This document shows positions 27,570 through 36,108 of a stretch of 64,000 bases of DNA, one piece after another. The notes beneath the pieces are model-generated. The model made no database searches and had not been told where the DNA came from. It saw only the letters and a program-made list of their open reading frames with translations. Location of the stretch: contig JAHEMZ010000001.1 of the NCBI GenBank assembly GCA_024643385.1, positions 62,001-126,000 of the forward strand. Direction: 5' to 3'. The DNA comes from Flavobacteriaceae bacterium. GTDB taxonomy: Bacteria; Bacteroidota; Bacteroidia; Flavobacteriales; Flavobacteriaceae. Position 1 is the first letter of the stretch. Each line of letters begins with the position of its first letter. The position numbers and the translations under genes are program-made.

Positions 27570-28799
27570 ATGCTGCGTTGGATTATTTTTATTTCTATTT
27601 ATCTACTTATTGACATCTATGCTTTCCAGGCATTTCGAACGCTTGGAAGGAATCAATGGATACAATGGGTTTATTTTACTATGTCCCTGGTTTTGTTGGG
27701 ACTCTTTATTTATCAACTTACCGGAGGGACGCACGGAAGGCCGATGACGCCTACCCGGATGTATACCTTCGGGTTCTTTCTGACCATCTTTATCCCTAAG
27801 TTATTGATCATCCTTTTCTTGTTTGGGGAAGATATTGGTCGATTTGGGGTGGGCGTGTTTTCAAAAATCTCGGGAGGGGATAATGGTTTTTATATTCCTT
27901 CTCGTCGAAAATTTTTTAGCACCATCGCCTTGGGTGTGGCAGCAATTCCATTTACTTCCTTACTCTATGGCATGTATAAAGGGAAATATAACTACCAGGT
28001 ACTGAATTATATCCTGGAGTTTGATGACCTGCCGGAGGCTTTTGACGGTTATACCATCACTCAAATCAGCGATATTCACAGCGGTAGTTTTGACAACGAA
28101 GAAAAAGTGTTGTACGGCATCGATTTAATTAATCAGCAGGAGAGTGATGTCATCCTATTTACGGGAGACCTGGTAAATAATCGATCTGATGAGATGCTGC
28201 GATGGAAGTCACATTTTGGAACTTTGAAGGCGAAAGACGGAGTGTATTCGATTTTGGGGAATCATGATTATGGAGATTATTACGAATGGAATTCAGAGCA
28301 GGAAAAGGAACAAAACTTGGAAGACCTGAAAAACCTTCAAAAAGAAATGGGGTGGCGTTTATTGCTCAATGAGCATACAACCCTGGAAAAGAACGGACAG
28401 GCTATTAAATTGATCGGTGTGGAGAATTGGGGAGCAGGCAGGTTTAAAAAAGCAGGCGACCTCGAAAAAGCATACGAGGGAATTTCTGAAAACGATTTTA
28501 AAATATTAATGAGCCATGATCCATCCCACTGGCAAGAACATATAAAACATGATCACCGACATTTTCACTTAACCTTGTCCGGACATACCCATGGAATGCA
28601 ATTTGGTATCGAAATTCCAGGTTGGTTCAAATGGAGCCCGGTGAAATATCGCTATGAAAATTGGGCAGGCATCTATGAAGAATTTGGCCGATATATCAAT
28701 GTGAATCGAGGGTTTGGATTTCTTGGCTACCCCGGGCGTGTGGGTATTTGGCCTGAAGTCTCTGTTATTCAGCTTAAAAAACGTCGAAATGACGCATAA
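27570..28799 (+). CDS. Membrane-anchored metallophosphoesterase
   Basis: The 409-residue protein has three hydrophobic segments in the first 100 residues and a fourth around 118-135, followed by a calcineurin-like phosphoesterase domain. The metal-binding motifs are all visible: QISDIHSG, FTGDLVNN, GNHDYG and SGHTHGMQ. The family includes YkuE/LpxH-like enzymes that hydrolyse phosphodiesters or pyrophosphates of lipids; the substrate here is unknown. It diverges from the GH92 operon across 105 bp and is followed by a thioredoxin-like gene on the same strand. Confidence 0.9.
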   Translation: MLRWIIFISIYLLIDIYAFQAFRTLGRNQWIQWVYFTMSLVLLGLFIYQLTGGTHGRPMTPTRMYTFGFFLTIFIPKLLIILFLFGEDIGRFGVGVFSKISGGDNGFYIPSRRKFFSTIALGVAAIPFTSLLYGMYKGKYNYQVLNYILEFDDLPEAFDGYTITQISDIHSGSFDNEEKVLYGIDLINQQESDVILFTGDLVNNRSDEMLRWKSHFGTLKAKDGVYSILGNHDYGDYYEWNSEQEKEQNLEDLKNLQKEMGWRLLLNEHTTLEKNGQAIKLIGVENWGAGRFKKAGDLEKAYEGISENDFKILMSHDPSHWQEHIKHDHRHFHLTLSGHTHGMQFGIEIPGWFKWSPVKYRYENWAGIYEEFGRYINVNRGFGFLGYPGRVGIWPEVSVIQLKKRRNDA

Positions 28800-28813
28800 T
28801 TGAGTGGAAATGT

Positions 28814-28821
28814 TATATTTG
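28814..28821 (+). promoter_or_regulatory. -7 promoter element of the thioredoxin-like gene
   Basis: TATATTTG matches the TAnnTTTG consensus and lies 30 bp before the ATG. No good TTTG is found at the expected -33 distance, so support is partial. Confidence 0.5.
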
Positions 28822-28851
28822 TAAATAGCATTTGTTAAATTTATTTCAACT

Positions 28852-29148
28852 ATGTCAAAATTTGGCGAAATAATCGAAACTCACGTCCCTGTTCTGCTGG
28901 ACTTTTATGCCGAATGGGATCAAGCTTGTCAAGAGATGCATCCTGTTTTACGCGATGTTGCCGCTGCTTTAGGAGATAAGGCGCGCGTAATTAAAATTGA
29001 CATTGAAAAAAATCAAGAATTGTCTGAAGCATTACGCGTAAAAGGCCTTCCCACCTTGATGATCTATAAGGACGGTGAGATGAAATGGCGCCAAAGCGGT
29101 GAACAAGATGCAAATACCTTGATCGGATTGGTCAAGGAGTTTGTTTAG
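28852..29148 (+). CDS. Thioredoxin-like protein lacking the first active-site Cys
   Basis: The 98-residue protein has the thioredoxin fold pattern: VPVLLDFYAEW, a helix, the RVIKIDIEKN strand and the cis-Pro loop GLPTLM (Pro about 67). Where thioredoxins have WCGPC this protein has WDQAC (W22-C26), so only the resolving Cys remains. It cannot work as a dithiol reductase in the usual way. A monothiol, redox-sensing or chaperone-like role is possible. It overlaps the 3' end of the convergent NodB-type gene by 4 bp. Confidence 0.9.
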   Translation: MSKFGEIIETHVPVLLDFYAEWDQACQEMHPVLRDVAAALGDKARVIKIDIEKNQELSEALRVKGLPTLMIYKDGEMKWRQSGEQDANTLIGLVKEFV

Positions 29149-29780
29149 GCATGCTGCGGAATACTTTTGGCCATCCATCCTCTTTCCTTAATGACCTCTA
29201 AAACCTTTGGTAGCGTATAACGCAGATGCTGCTCCGCTTTCAAGCTATCGTGAAAAACGATAATACTACCTTCTTTCATCTTTCTTATAACATTTTTAAG
29301 ACACCTTTCTTTCGTGATGGTCTTGTCAAAATCGTAACTGATCACATCCCACATCACAATGCGATAGCCTGCCTTTTGAATGGCCCTGGCCTGTTGACGC
29401 GTTAACTTTCCATATGGGGGACGAAAGAGTTTGGGAGGATGCTCTACACAATGGTTGAAAGCAGCTACTTCCTCTAAATAGGCTGAGGTTGCCGTTTGTG
29501 TACCCTTTACGTGATGGAAGGTGTGATTTCCGATAGAATGACCTTCATCAAGTAATCGTTGAAATAGATGTGGATGTTTTCGAATATTGTCCCCAATACA
29601 AAAGAAGGTCGCTTTTACCTCGTGTTCCTTTAATTGATCCAATACCCAAGGAGTTACTTCCGGAATGGGCCCGTCATCAAAAGTGAGAAAGATCTCTTTC
29701 TTTGCAGTCGAAAACGCCCAAATTCGTTTGGGATATAACCAGGTTACGAATTTGGGCGTTTTCGGAAAGTAAAACTTCAT
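29145..29780 (-). CDS. Polysaccharide deacetylase (NodB domain)
   Basis: The 211-residue enzyme belongs to carbohydrate esterase family 4, which removes acetyl groups from GlcNAc in peptidoglycan or other polymers. Conserved motifs are TFDDGP (catalytic Asp and metal-binding Asp), GNHTFHH (metal-binding His pair), RPPYG (catalytic Arg region), WDVISYDF and IIVFHDS. No signal peptide is obvious, which is common in the short PgdA-like proteins of Bacteroidota. It starts 2 bp after the DUF2723 gene stop, so the two are likely co-transcribed. Confidence 0.93.
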   Translation of the reverse strand: MKFYFPKTPKFVTWLYPKRIWAFSTAKKEIFLTFDDGPIPEVTPWVLDQLKEHEVKATFFCIGDNIRKHPHLFQRLLDEGHSIGNHTFHHVKGTQTATSAYLEEVAAFNHCVEHPPKLFRPPYGKLTRQQARAIQKAGYRIVMWDVISYDFDKTITKERCLKNVIRKMKEGSIIVFHDSLKAEQHLRYTLPKVLEVIKERGWMAKSIPQHA

Positions 29781-29782
29781 GG

Positions 29783-32700
29783 CTATTCTTCTAAAGTGTC
29801 ATTCAGCAATGAATCTAAAAATTGATTGGTTCTTACTTCTTTTTGCAAGAATTCCTTATCGATATCCATTCCCAATCGCGTGAATAAACCTTTGAAGGGT
29901 TGCAGATAATTTTTGAACTTTTGTTTTTCCTGCAGATAGTATTCGTCGGTATCATAGGAATACACTATTTCAACCAAACTTTCATATTGGTTGAGCTTGG
30001 AATAAATCTCCTCCAGGTTGTTCATCTGTTCTTGCATTCCCATACTGCCATAATAGGTAAGGTATTCCTGGTATTTTTCGGAAGTTTGCTCGTAGGTTAA
30101 TCTTGCCTTTTCCGTAAGTTCCAATTCATAATAGCTGAATACAAAAGGTTCTAATAAGGAATAATATTCAAAATAGGTAACCGGCATTTTTTCCATGGCC
30201 AGATCCAATATTTTTTCGGCTTTTTCCTTCTTCCCGGTACGAATCAACTCATCGGCCAGGCGTGCTAAATTACTTCGATAGGTAATACCATTTCTACGGG
30301 TTTCGGTGTCGTGATAGATATCGGGGCTTCCACTATTTCCCCAATCCCAGCTCATCACAATGTCGTACATTCTATCTCCATCGATTCTCCCCATTTCATA
30401 AGGATTTCGAGGATTCAACGCGGTTTGAATGGGAACTAATTTATAGGCGACCCCATCCAGTTGCAAATATTCCTTCATCCAAAGATAATCGTCGTCTCCA
30501 AAGGCACCGCCGCTGAAGTAAATGGGGCGTTTCCAATTGTTGTTGGCAATAATGTCCAACATAAGCAATCGGTTCTTATAGACAAAATCCCCTTTGAGAG
30601 TGATATAGATATCTGAGACTATTTTATCGGCATCCTTTGGATCGACGATGCCATTTTTAAGCACAGCTTCTTTATCTACAGGAATTCGGATCACTTTGGA
30701 CGGAAAAGAATTAATGAATTGACCACTGTTTAATTCCACATTGGTAAGCGGGTTTTCACTGGCTACCCAGTCCATCCAGGTTTTGATATCTACCGTATCT
30801 CTTTTTGTCTCTTGGAAGGCGATTACATCCCGCACCCCATAACGATACTGTTCATGCTTCAATTGAGAAGGGATGGGATCACTGGTAAACGCTTTCTTTT
30901 TCATATCGTCGATATACCAATCGGTTTGAAAGAGACTGGTATTGACCACACGCACATCCTGTCGGTATTGCTTGATGTTTTGCTGATACCAAAGTGCAAA
31001 GGTGTCATTATCTCCTATGGTGAACAGGATTGCGTCCTTATCACAAGAATCCAAGTACATGCGTCCCATGGAGTCGGCGGTATATCGACCCGAACGGTCG
31101 TGATCGTCCCAGTTCTGAGTGGCCAGCAGCACGGGGGCGGCCAATGTACAACCTGTAATTACAATAGGTAAGGCGAATTTTGGCTGCAGGTACTCTTTTG
31201 CTATTTCATAAAGTGCATACACTCCAAACCCTATCCATAAGGCAAATACATAAAAGGATCCTACTACAGCGTAATCTCGCTCTCTGGGTTCATAGGGACG
31301 TTCGTTCAGGTATACCTTTAAGGCGAGTCCTGTAAAAAGAAAGAAGACCATTAATACCCAGAACCCTTTCTTATCATTTTTAGCGTGGAATACCATTCCC
31401 AGTATTCCCAGTAAGAGTGGTAAGAAGTAATAGGTATTTCGCGCTTTATTGTCTTTGAGATCGGAGGGTAGATTTTCCTGTGACCCAAGGTGCATTTCAT
31501 CTACGAAAGGAATTCCACTGATCCAGTTTCCATTGAGGTTCCCTCCCTGTCCTTGCACATCGTTTTGACGCCCCACAAAATTCCACATAAAATAACGCCA
31601 ATACATATAACTGAATTGATGTACCAGCATAAATTTCATATTATCGACAAAAGTAGGTTTCTTAATATCCAGAAAGGGTCCGAATCGATTGAGGAAATCG
31701 TGATAATCTTCCCCGTCAACCAGACCATTGGCATGAGCTTCTTTAAACTTAGAGACTTCTTCAATCAGACGCTCTTCATTGCGGTATTCTCTTTTGATGC
31801 CAAATTCAAGTCCATCGGTAAATGCAAGATAATTACCGGCGTGTTCCATACTCCACATACGGGGAAGGAATGCTTTTTGAGCATCATCTGTGTTCTGACC
31901 TGCATTTTTCCATTCGTTCACAATGATATATTTCCCGGTGGCCTCATCCTTTTCATACTTGGGTTTGTCGTCCTTATAGGGATTCTGCGGATCAAGTCCT
32001 ACGTAGGACTCGGTGAATTGCGGACCATAGAACAAATGTGTTTCGGGATATTGCTCTCGGTTATAGTAGGCCAGTAATTCACGAGCGTTATTGGGGTTAT
32101 TCTCATTGATGACGGTTCCGGCATTGGCTCGCACGGGCAGCATCAACCAACTGGAAAAACCTATAAAGATGAATAGGATACACAATATAAGCGTATTGGC
32201 ATCCGCGTAGTTCTTTTTGTGCGTATACTTCAATCCGAAATAGAACAAAGTAATGAACAACAGACCGGCAAATAAGGTTCCCGAGTTAAAAGGGAGTCGG
32301 ATGGTATTCACGAAGAACAATTCCGAAGCGCTAAAAAAGCGCAGCGTCATTGGGAGTAATAGCTTGAATATAAAAAGAAGGATCGAAACGACCACCACAT
32401 TAGCGATGATGAAATTCTTGGTGGTAACGTTCGGATATTTTTTGAAAAAATACAGAAATCCGATGGCAGGAATGGTCAACAATCCCATAAAGTGTACACC
32501 AAAGGTAAGACCGATAATAAAGGAGATCAGGATCAACCAACGATTTCCTCTGGGAGTAAGCATCTCGCGTTCCCATCGCAATCCACTATAGAACAAAATA
32601 GCCATCAAGCAAGCTGCAGAGGCGTATACCTCGGCTTCGACAGCGGAAAACCAAAAGCTGTCGGTAAAGGTAAACGCAAGGGCACCGACAGCGGCACTTC

Positions 32701-33067
32701 CAAGAATAGCGATCGCCTTATTCTTATCGATCTCATGCTCTTTCGAGATAACATTAGTAAGTAAAATGGTAAGCGACCAAAACATGAAAAGGATGGTAAA
32801 TGCACTGGCAAACACCGACATCAGGTTGATGGTAAGCGCGATACTCGAGGGGTCCATTGCAAAGATGGAAAAGAAGGCGCCCATTAATTGGTAAAGGGGT
32901 GCCCCCGGGGGGTGGCCCACTTCCAGGTTACTGGCTGTAGTGATATATTCTCCCGCATCCCAGAAACTTACGGTGGGTTCAACGGTGAGCCAATAGGTTA
33001 ATAAAGCAATGGTAAATACCGTCCATCCGGTGATTTGATTCCATTTCCGGAAATTAAAATTGCCCAT
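29783..33067 (-). CDS. DUF2723 large membrane protein, possible O-mannosyltransferase type
   Basis: The protein has about ten membrane segments in its N-terminal 650 residues and a soluble C-terminal part with helical repeats. The N-terminal signature PTVSFWDAGEYITTASNLEVGHPPGAPLY (read across two loops at about residues 35-65) is diagnostic of DUF2723. It resembles the acidic first loop of GT-C glycosyltransferases (WDAGEY, Asp/Glu pair). A protein O-glycosylation role is plausible but unproven here. The longest frame begins at 33103; I chose the ATG at 33067 (MGNFNFRKWNQ) because it gives a typical N-terminus. It is upstream of and tightly linked to the NodB-type gene. Confidence 0.88.
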   Translation of the reverse strand: MGNFNFRKWNQITGWTVFTIALLTYWLTVEPTVSFWDAGEYITTASNLEVGHPPGAPLYQLMGAFFSIFAMDPSSIALTINLMSVFASAFTILFMFWSLTILLTNVISKEHEIDKNKAIAILGSAAVGALAFTFTDSFWFSAVEAEVYASAACLMAILFYSGLRWEREMLTPRGNRWLILISFIIGLTFGVHFMGLLTIPAIGFLYFFKKYPNVTTKNFIIANVVVVSILLFIFKLLLPMTLRFFSASELFFVNTIRLPFNSGTLFAGLLFITLFYFGLKYTHKKNYADANTLILCILFIFIGFSSWLMLPVRANAGTVINENNPNNARELLAYYNREQYPETHLFYGPQFTESYVGLDPQNPYKDDKPKYEKDEATGKYIIVNEWKNAGQNTDDAQKAFLPRMWSMEHAGNYLAFTDGLEFGIKREYRNEERLIEEVSKFKEAHANGLVDGEDYHDFLNRFGPFLDIKKPTFVDNMKFMLVHQFSYMYWRYFMWNFVGRQNDVQGQGGNLNGNWISGIPFVDEMHLGSQENLPSDLKDNKARNTYYFLPLLLGILGMVFHAKNDKKGFWVLMVFFLFTGLALKVYLNERPYEPRERDYAVVGSFYVFALWIGFGVYALYEIAKEYLQPKFALPIVITGCTLAAPVLLATQNWDDHDRSGRYTADSMGRMYLDSCDKDAILFTIGDNDTFALWYQQNIKQYRQDVRVVNTSLFQTDWYIDDMKKKAFTSDPIPSQLKHEQYRYGVRDVIAFQETKRDTVDIKTWMDWVASENPLTNVELNSGQFINSFPSKVIRIPVDKEAVLKNGIVDPKDADKIVSDIYITLKGDFVYKNRLLMLDIIANNNWKRPIYFSGGAFGDDDYLWMKEYLQLDGVAYKLVPIQTALNPRNPYEMGRIDGDRMYDIVMSWDWGNSGSPDIYHDTETRRNGITYRSNLARLADELIRTGKKEKAEKILDLAMEKMPVTYFEYYSLLEPFVFSYYELELTEKARLTYEQTSEKYQEYLTYYGSMGMQEQMNNLEEIYSKLNQYESLVEIVYSYDTDEYYLQEKQKFKNYLQPFKGLFTRLGMDIDKEFLQKEVRTNQFLDSLLNDTLEE

Positions 33068-33171
33068 GAAAAGTGATTGTTTTGGTTGTGACGAAATTAA
33101 CAATAATATATTTAGGAGGATGATAAAAAAATGCTAACGATTTTTAAGGGCTAATATTTTCTGAAAAATTA

Positions 33172-33202
33172 TTTGCGCAACCCAAAGTTTGTTATAAATT
33201 TG
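33172..33202 (+). promoter_or_regulatory. Bacteroidota-type promoter of tRNA-Gln
   Basis: TTTG at 33172-33175 and TAAATTTG at 33195-33202 are separated by 19 bp and lie just upstream of the tRNA. This is a full match to the -33/-7 consensus. Confidence 0.75.
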
Positions 33203-33219
33203 CGCCCACATTATGGTAT

Positions 33220-33292
33220 TGGCCCATGGTGTAACTGGCAACACGTCTGGTTTTGGTCCAGAAGAGTCTAGGTTCGAGCCCTAGTGGGCCAA
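33220..33292 (+). tRNA. tRNA-Gln (anticodon TTG)
   Basis: The 7-bp acceptor stem TGGCCCA/TGGGCCA, the D arm and the anticodon stem TCTGG/CCAGA with loop TTTTGGT place anticodon TTG at positions 34-36, reading CAA. The T arm contains GGTTCGAGCC. The discriminator base is A, and CCA is not encoded. The 3' end from the T loop on is repeated 131 bp downstream. Confidence 0.96.
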
Positions 33293-33463
33293 CAAGAACT
33301 AAGTCCCGATCTTGAAATAGGTTGGGACTTTTCTTTTTTAGGAAAATTATGTAGGGCGAGAACTCGCCTGTCGGCAGACAGGGTTTATCCTGAGCGCAGT
33401 CGAAGGGAGCCCTAGTGGGCCAACAAGAACTAAGTCCCGATCTTGAAATAGGTTGGGACTTTT
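33276..33463 (+). repeat. 57-bp direct duplication of tRNA-Gln 3' end plus terminator
   Basis: Bases 33276-33332 recur without a mismatch at 33407-33463, an offset of 131 bp. Each copy has the last 17 bases of the tRNA gene and the terminator hairpin. The 74 bp between the copies contain a CCTGTC-GGCA-GACAGG hairpin (33367-33382) and a piece of the dispersed CGCAGTCGA repeat (33389-33406). The pattern resembles the att duplication left by integration into a tRNA gene, but a simple tandem duplication is also possible. Confidence 0.85.
33301..33339 (+). terminator. Intrinsic terminator of tRNA-Gln
   Basis: AAGTCCC and GGGACTT form a 7-bp stem with a 16-nt loop, followed by a T-rich stretch. 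The same hairpin recurs at about 33432-33464 as part of the duplicated tRNA end. Confidence 0.75.
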
Positions 33464-33960
33464 TGTTGGTGAGACGCCTGTCCGCCTCTGGCGGATGAGA
33501 AGTGAGACATAAAGAGTTAAGGGTTGTGTGTTGTGTGTTATGGGTTATGCTCCTGATGATAATCGGACGTCATTGCGAGGCCATAGGCCGTGGCAATCCC
33601 TTACATGTTTCTTGCATACAAGATAAGATTGCTTCAGACGCTATCACTCCTATGCAATGACCTTTAAAAGGGAGCAGTTAGTGATTAGTAGTGAACAAAA
33701 AAAAGTGCTGGCATTGAGGAACATCCTCCAAAGGCGGACTAGGGCGGGCTTGCCTACCACAGGCAGCAGCACAATTGCAAAAAAAATGAACTTGTTATGC
33801 TGATACCTGCTTTCGCCGGTATGACAAGATTGGGCGCTTTTGATGTGAAAACTACAGTTGGTGTGTGATTTTGAAAGTGGTCAATTCAGTATACAGGAAT
33901 TGAACTGTTTACTCGGTGTTCTGCTTTCGTTATTTTTACCATTCATAGAAACATTCTACC
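33464..33960. repeat. Repeat-rich non-coding region right of tRNA-Gln
   Basis: I see no gene here. It holds a short hairpin-like GCCTGTCCGCC/GGCGG segment (about 33475-33494) and a degenerate GT-rich stretch (33515-33553). An element at 33568-33661 is bounded by GTCATTGC and its inverse GCAATGAC. A block at 33688-33750 shares GTAGTGAACAA and TGGCATTGAGGAACA with 38058-38092. At 33900-33950 there is a piece related to the inverted-repeat element at 36934-37065 (TTTCGTTATTTTT is identical). Confidence 0.75.
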
Positions 33961-34641
33961 TTATTTCAATATTTCTTCAATTTCTGAAAGGGCATTATTT
34001 AATTGATTTCGATAATATTTCATTTGACTAAAGTGATAATACATGTCATCCAAAAGTTCAGAAAGTTGTGTCTCATTCATGATACTAAAGCTTTCAGTTC
34101 GTCTAAAATGACTATATTTTTTAATTAAATATCCCCATCTTTCGTCAGTAATTTTTCCGTTATCAACCAATCGGTCATAGGTCGAATTATATAATTTGAT
34201 GATTTCACGGGTTAATTGTTTGTTTTTGAAGGCATTGATTTCATTTCCTGCTATTGCAGCTTGAAAGGAGCCCGAAATTGGATAGAAGGTGCGTTGACTA
34301 ACGAAATATAGTTGAAATAACGAATCCAAAACATTTTTGTCCATCTCATAGAGAACCGTTATTTCTTGATCCAAAATGGCATATGCCTCAATTTTTGGGT
34401 TTAAATGGCTTATAATTAATTGGATATATTCTTTATCCTGCTTCAAGTCATTCTTTATACCTTCTATAAACTCTTTTTCGGCAATATCCTGCTTTTTTGA
34501 TTGATTCCAATTATTGATGGAAAGTGCAATCAAAATTCCAATCACCACTAGTACAATTTCGCCTATAGCATACTTTAAATATTTTCCGGTTTGGCTTTTC
34601 TCCATCAGGTCATAGCGAATTTTACGAAAGAATTTGATCAT
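33961..34641 (-). CDS. DUF6090-family membrane protein (copy 1)
   Basis: The 226-residue protein opens with MIKFFRKIR, a basic stretch, then YAIGEIVLVVIGILIALSINNWN (one membrane helix, about residues 25-47, read in parts), followed by a mostly helical, charged region. The N-terminal 50 residues are nearly the same as in the two paralogues at 36109 and 37071, while the rest diverges. This pattern matches DUF6090, a family of unknown function abundant in Bacteroidota. The topology is probably a short cytoplasmic N-terminus, one inner-membrane anchor and a periplasmic coiled-coil domain. It is the last gene of the accessory minus-strand cluster. Confidence 0.85.
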   Translation of the reverse strand: MIKFFRKIRYDLMEKSQTGKYLKYAIGEIVLVVIGILIALSINNWNQSKKQDIAEKEFIEGIKNDLKQDKEYIQLIISHLNPKIEAYAILDQEITVLYEMDKNVLDSLFQLYFVSQRTFYPISGSFQAAIAGNEINAFKNKQLTREIIKLYNSTYDRLVDNGKITDERWGYLIKKYSHFRRTESFSIMNETQLSELLDDMYYHFSQMKYYRNQLNNALSEIEEILK

Positions 34642-34706
34642 TGTACAATGGTTGGCCCCAACTACTCGGGATGAAGCTCAATGTTAATTTATATGGTTAG
34701 TCTCGG

Positions 34707-35981
34707 TTATTTTTTCATTTTGAGTCTTTCGATTCTTTTCTTGTAAAAATCGTTCCCACTTAATTCAAATGCCTTAACAGCATGTTTTATTGCATTCGTA
34801 TAATCATTTTGGGCTTCATAATAATCAGCCATAGAATCATGAGCATTTGCACTTTCAGGATAATACGCAACAGCAAGTTCAAAATACATTTTCGCTTTTT
34901 CGGGTTGTTGCATGTCCATATTCATATACCCCGACATATTTAAAAGTTCTTCCGGATAAGGTGGTTCGAAATATCCAAAATGATCTTTGAGCTTCTTTTC
35001 TCTGTATTTTATGATGTTAAAAAGCTCCTCTTTCGGAGTGTCAAATGAATTTATCTTATCCGTGTTTTCCATTTGATACCATTTAAAAATTGAAACTAAA
35101 CCGTCCATGATGGATGGAAAGGGAATTGTGCCATGTAGATCTCCGGGGTAAAATTTCCATTCAAAAGACAATCCGTTTTTTGCATTTTGCCGTATCATGT
35201 TTGAAAAGGCAATATTCGAACGGGCAAACAAAGTGAAATCTGTTGTATCCTCCATTACATTGGCTATCGTTATTTGTGAGTTCTGCATGTGCAATTGTCC
35301 GCTTAATGACATGAATAAAGCCTTCCCTTGATATTTTTCAATAAAAAGAAGATCTTGTGCCTCTTTCATTAGTTTTTGATCATCCCAATCCAGACTTGGG
35401 TCAATTGCCAAATAGTTCGCAAATAAATTGGGACGATGAATGAGGGTAGATAGGGTAAATAAACCCCCATAAGAATGGCCGATTAATGTTCTATAATTAG
35501 TCACCGGATATTTGTTCTCTATGAAAGGAATAAGTTCTGTCTCTATAAATTTCAGAAAATTGGCAGCTTCTCCATTTCTTTCGTTAAAAGGCATCCCATA
35601 TTTAGTGGTGATGCCTGAAGTGGTTAAATCTCTCAGCCTGTTCTTCTCATTCGAGATACCGACCAATACCATTTCAGGTGTAAAACCACCACTGTAATAA
35701 CTTTGCACCTCATTTACGGTAGGAAGAAATATTTCTCCGTCTAAAATAAAAACTACGGGGTATTTTTGATTTTTCTCGACTTCGTAACCGACAGGCAGTT
35801 GTACATAAATCTTTCTGGACTCGTTTAGAATTTTAGAATAGATACTATCTGATACACCTACTTTTTGTAAAAACTGTTGATTTTGGTTTACCTGTGCTTT
35901 TGCAAATTGTTGGAAGAAAATAATAAGTCCGATGGTGCATACTATTTTTAACTTTTTGGCCTTTTTATTGTCTTTAATCAT
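34707..35981 (-). CDS. Secreted esterase-like alpha/beta hydrolase with C-terminal TPR
   Basis: A signal peptide (MIKDNKKAKKLKIVCTIGL to about FAKAQ) precedes an alpha/beta-hydrolase domain of the esterase D/Fes type. Candidate catalytic residues are Ser in LIGHSYGG, Asp in AIDPSLDWD and His in GDLHGTIPF. The last 100 residues contain tetratricopeptide-like repeats (AKMYFELAVAYYPESANAH and DYTNAIKHAVKAFELSG). The frame extends upstream to 36119, but those 46 codons come from a repeat-like spacer and overlap the next gene, so I start at 35981. The substrate is unknown. It lies between two DUF6090 genes. Confidence 0.85.
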   Translation of the reverse strand: MIKDNKKAKKLKIVCTIGLIIFFQQFAKAQVNQNQQFLQKVGVSDSIYSKILNESRKIYVQLPVGYEVEKNQKYPVVFILDGEIFLPTVNEVQSYYSGGFTPEMVLVGISNEKNRLRDLTTSGITTKYGMPFNERNGEAANFLKFIETELIPFIENKYPVTNYRTLIGHSYGGLFTLSTLIHRPNLFANYLAIDPSLDWDDQKLMKEAQDLLFIEKYQGKALFMSLSGQLHMQNSQITIANVMEDTTDFTLFARSNIAFSNMIRQNAKNGLSFEWKFYPGDLHGTIPFPSIMDGLVSIFKWYQMENTDKINSFDTPKEELFNIIKYREKKLKDHFGYFEPPYPEELLNMSGYMNMDMQQPEKAKMYFELAVAYYPESANAHDSMADYYEAQNDYTNAIKHAVKAFELSGNDFYKKRIERLKMKK

Positions 35982-35994
35982 TCTTGTTTTTTTG

Positions 35995-36060
35995 AGGATC
36001 ACATGTTCGTGAATGGTTCGTTCCGAGGGATAGTGCTCGGGATGAAGTCTCACCGCTCTT
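35995..36060. repeat. Decayed copy of inverted-repeat element
   Basis: TGTTCGTGAATGGTTCGTT (about 35994-36022) resembles the left arm of the element at 36934-36964. CTCGGGATGAAG at about 36029-36045 recurs at about 34667-34680 just after copy 1 of DUF6090. These spacers look like remnants of the same kind of element. Confidence 0.5.
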
Positions 36061-36108
36061 GCAATAGAAAGGGCCGACGAACGAAGGCTATCGCTATTTT
36101 GAACAGGG

